NCBI GenBank assembly: GCA_007135635.1
Contig: SLIO01000463.1
Coordinates: 1-7,124, forward strand
Direction: 5' to 3'
DNA length: 7,124 bases
DNA from: Methylomicrobium sp.
GTDB lineage: Bacteria; Pseudomonadota; Gammaproteobacteria; Methylococcales; Methylomonadaceae
Shown here: in pieces, positions 6,977 to 7,124 of the stretch
Numbering within the stretch: position 1 is the first letter of the stretch
How the letters are laid out: each line of letters begins with the position of its first letter
Program-made: the position numbers and the translations under genes
The notes under the pieces: model-generated
Database searches by the model: none
Seen by the model: only the letters and a program-made list of their open reading frames with translations
Told to the model about the DNA's origin: nothing

Positions 6977-7120
6977 GCCATTAAGTTAAGGGAAGCACGT
7001 CATTCCGCCATGGACTGGCGGAATCCAGTGCCATGGATGGCACGCTTTTGAGGCAAAGTAGATCCTGGATACAAGCATTACTTAATTCTGTGATGGCTTA
7101 ACTGGCTTCCCACTTAAGGC
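6977..7120. mobile_element. MITE-like non-coding element with imperfect terminal inverted repeats
   Basis: The left end (6977-6996) read in reverse complement is GCTTCCC-TTA-ACTTAA-T-GGC. The right end (7105-7120) reads GCTTCCC-ACTTAA-GGC, identical apart from a 3-base and a 1-base indel. Inside are two perfect hairpins: ATTCCGCCA (7002-7010) with TGGCGGAAT (7016-7024), and GTGCCAT (7028-7034) with ATGGCAC (7037-7043). The 'GTCATTCCG...GGAATCCAG' core resembles REP/MITE-type repeats scattered through many proteobacterial genomes. It is too short for a transposase, so any movement would be in trans. The right edge is close to the window end, so the true boundary is uncertain. Confidence 0.55.
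7002..7043. repeat. Tandem hairpin pair within the MITE-like element
   Basis: A 9-bp stem with a 5-base loop (7002-7024) is followed three bases later by a 7-bp stem with a 2-base loop (7028-7043), then GCTTTTG. The second stem followed by a short T run could act weakly as a terminator for transcripts running rightward. Both loops contain ATGG, and the pattern is that of REP-like extragenic palindromes. Confidence 0.6.
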
Positions 7121-7124
7121 GGGA

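Overview
The window holds one compact four-gene cluster, all on the + strand, for a tripartite RND-type efflux pump with its own regulator, followed by about 540 bases of non-coding sequence rich in small palindromic repeats. The proteins and their layout are typical of Gram-negative Proteobacteria. Moderate GC in the genes, more AT-rich flanks and the style of the 3' repeats would fit a gammaproteobacterium, perhaps a methanotroph of the Methylococcales. That placement is an impression from memory of similar repeats, not something the window proves.

Layout: 1-168 is a leader with a small hairpin (59-73) and a good sigma70-like promoter (-35 at 111-116, -10 at 134-139) whose -35 box lies inside a near-perfect 15-bp palindrome. 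169-840 encodes a TetR-family repressor with a CecR-like C-terminal domain. 828-2225 encodes a NodT/OprM-type outer membrane factor that is a lipoprotein. 2218-3426 encodes the periplasmic adaptor (membrane fusion protein). 3432-6587 encodes the inner membrane RND permease. Each gene overlaps the next or is separated by 5 bases, so all four are very probably one transcript with translational coupling. The regulator comes first and probably represses its own operon.

How they work together: the permease uses the proton gradient to take substrate from the periplasm or inner membrane, the adaptor bridges it to the outer membrane factor, and the factor forms the exit duct. The substrate cannot be read from the sequence.

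6588-7124 has no credible gene. It holds two inverted copies of a composite palindromic repeat (6707-6756 and 6823-6864), a 10-bp inverted repeat pair (6859-6868/6913-6922), and a MITE-like element of about 144 bp with imperfect terminal inverted repeats and two internal hairpins (6977-7120). I found no exotic new system. The most useful leads are the promoter/operator palindrome, the permease's Asn in place of the usual TM10 Lys, and the mobile-looking repeats.
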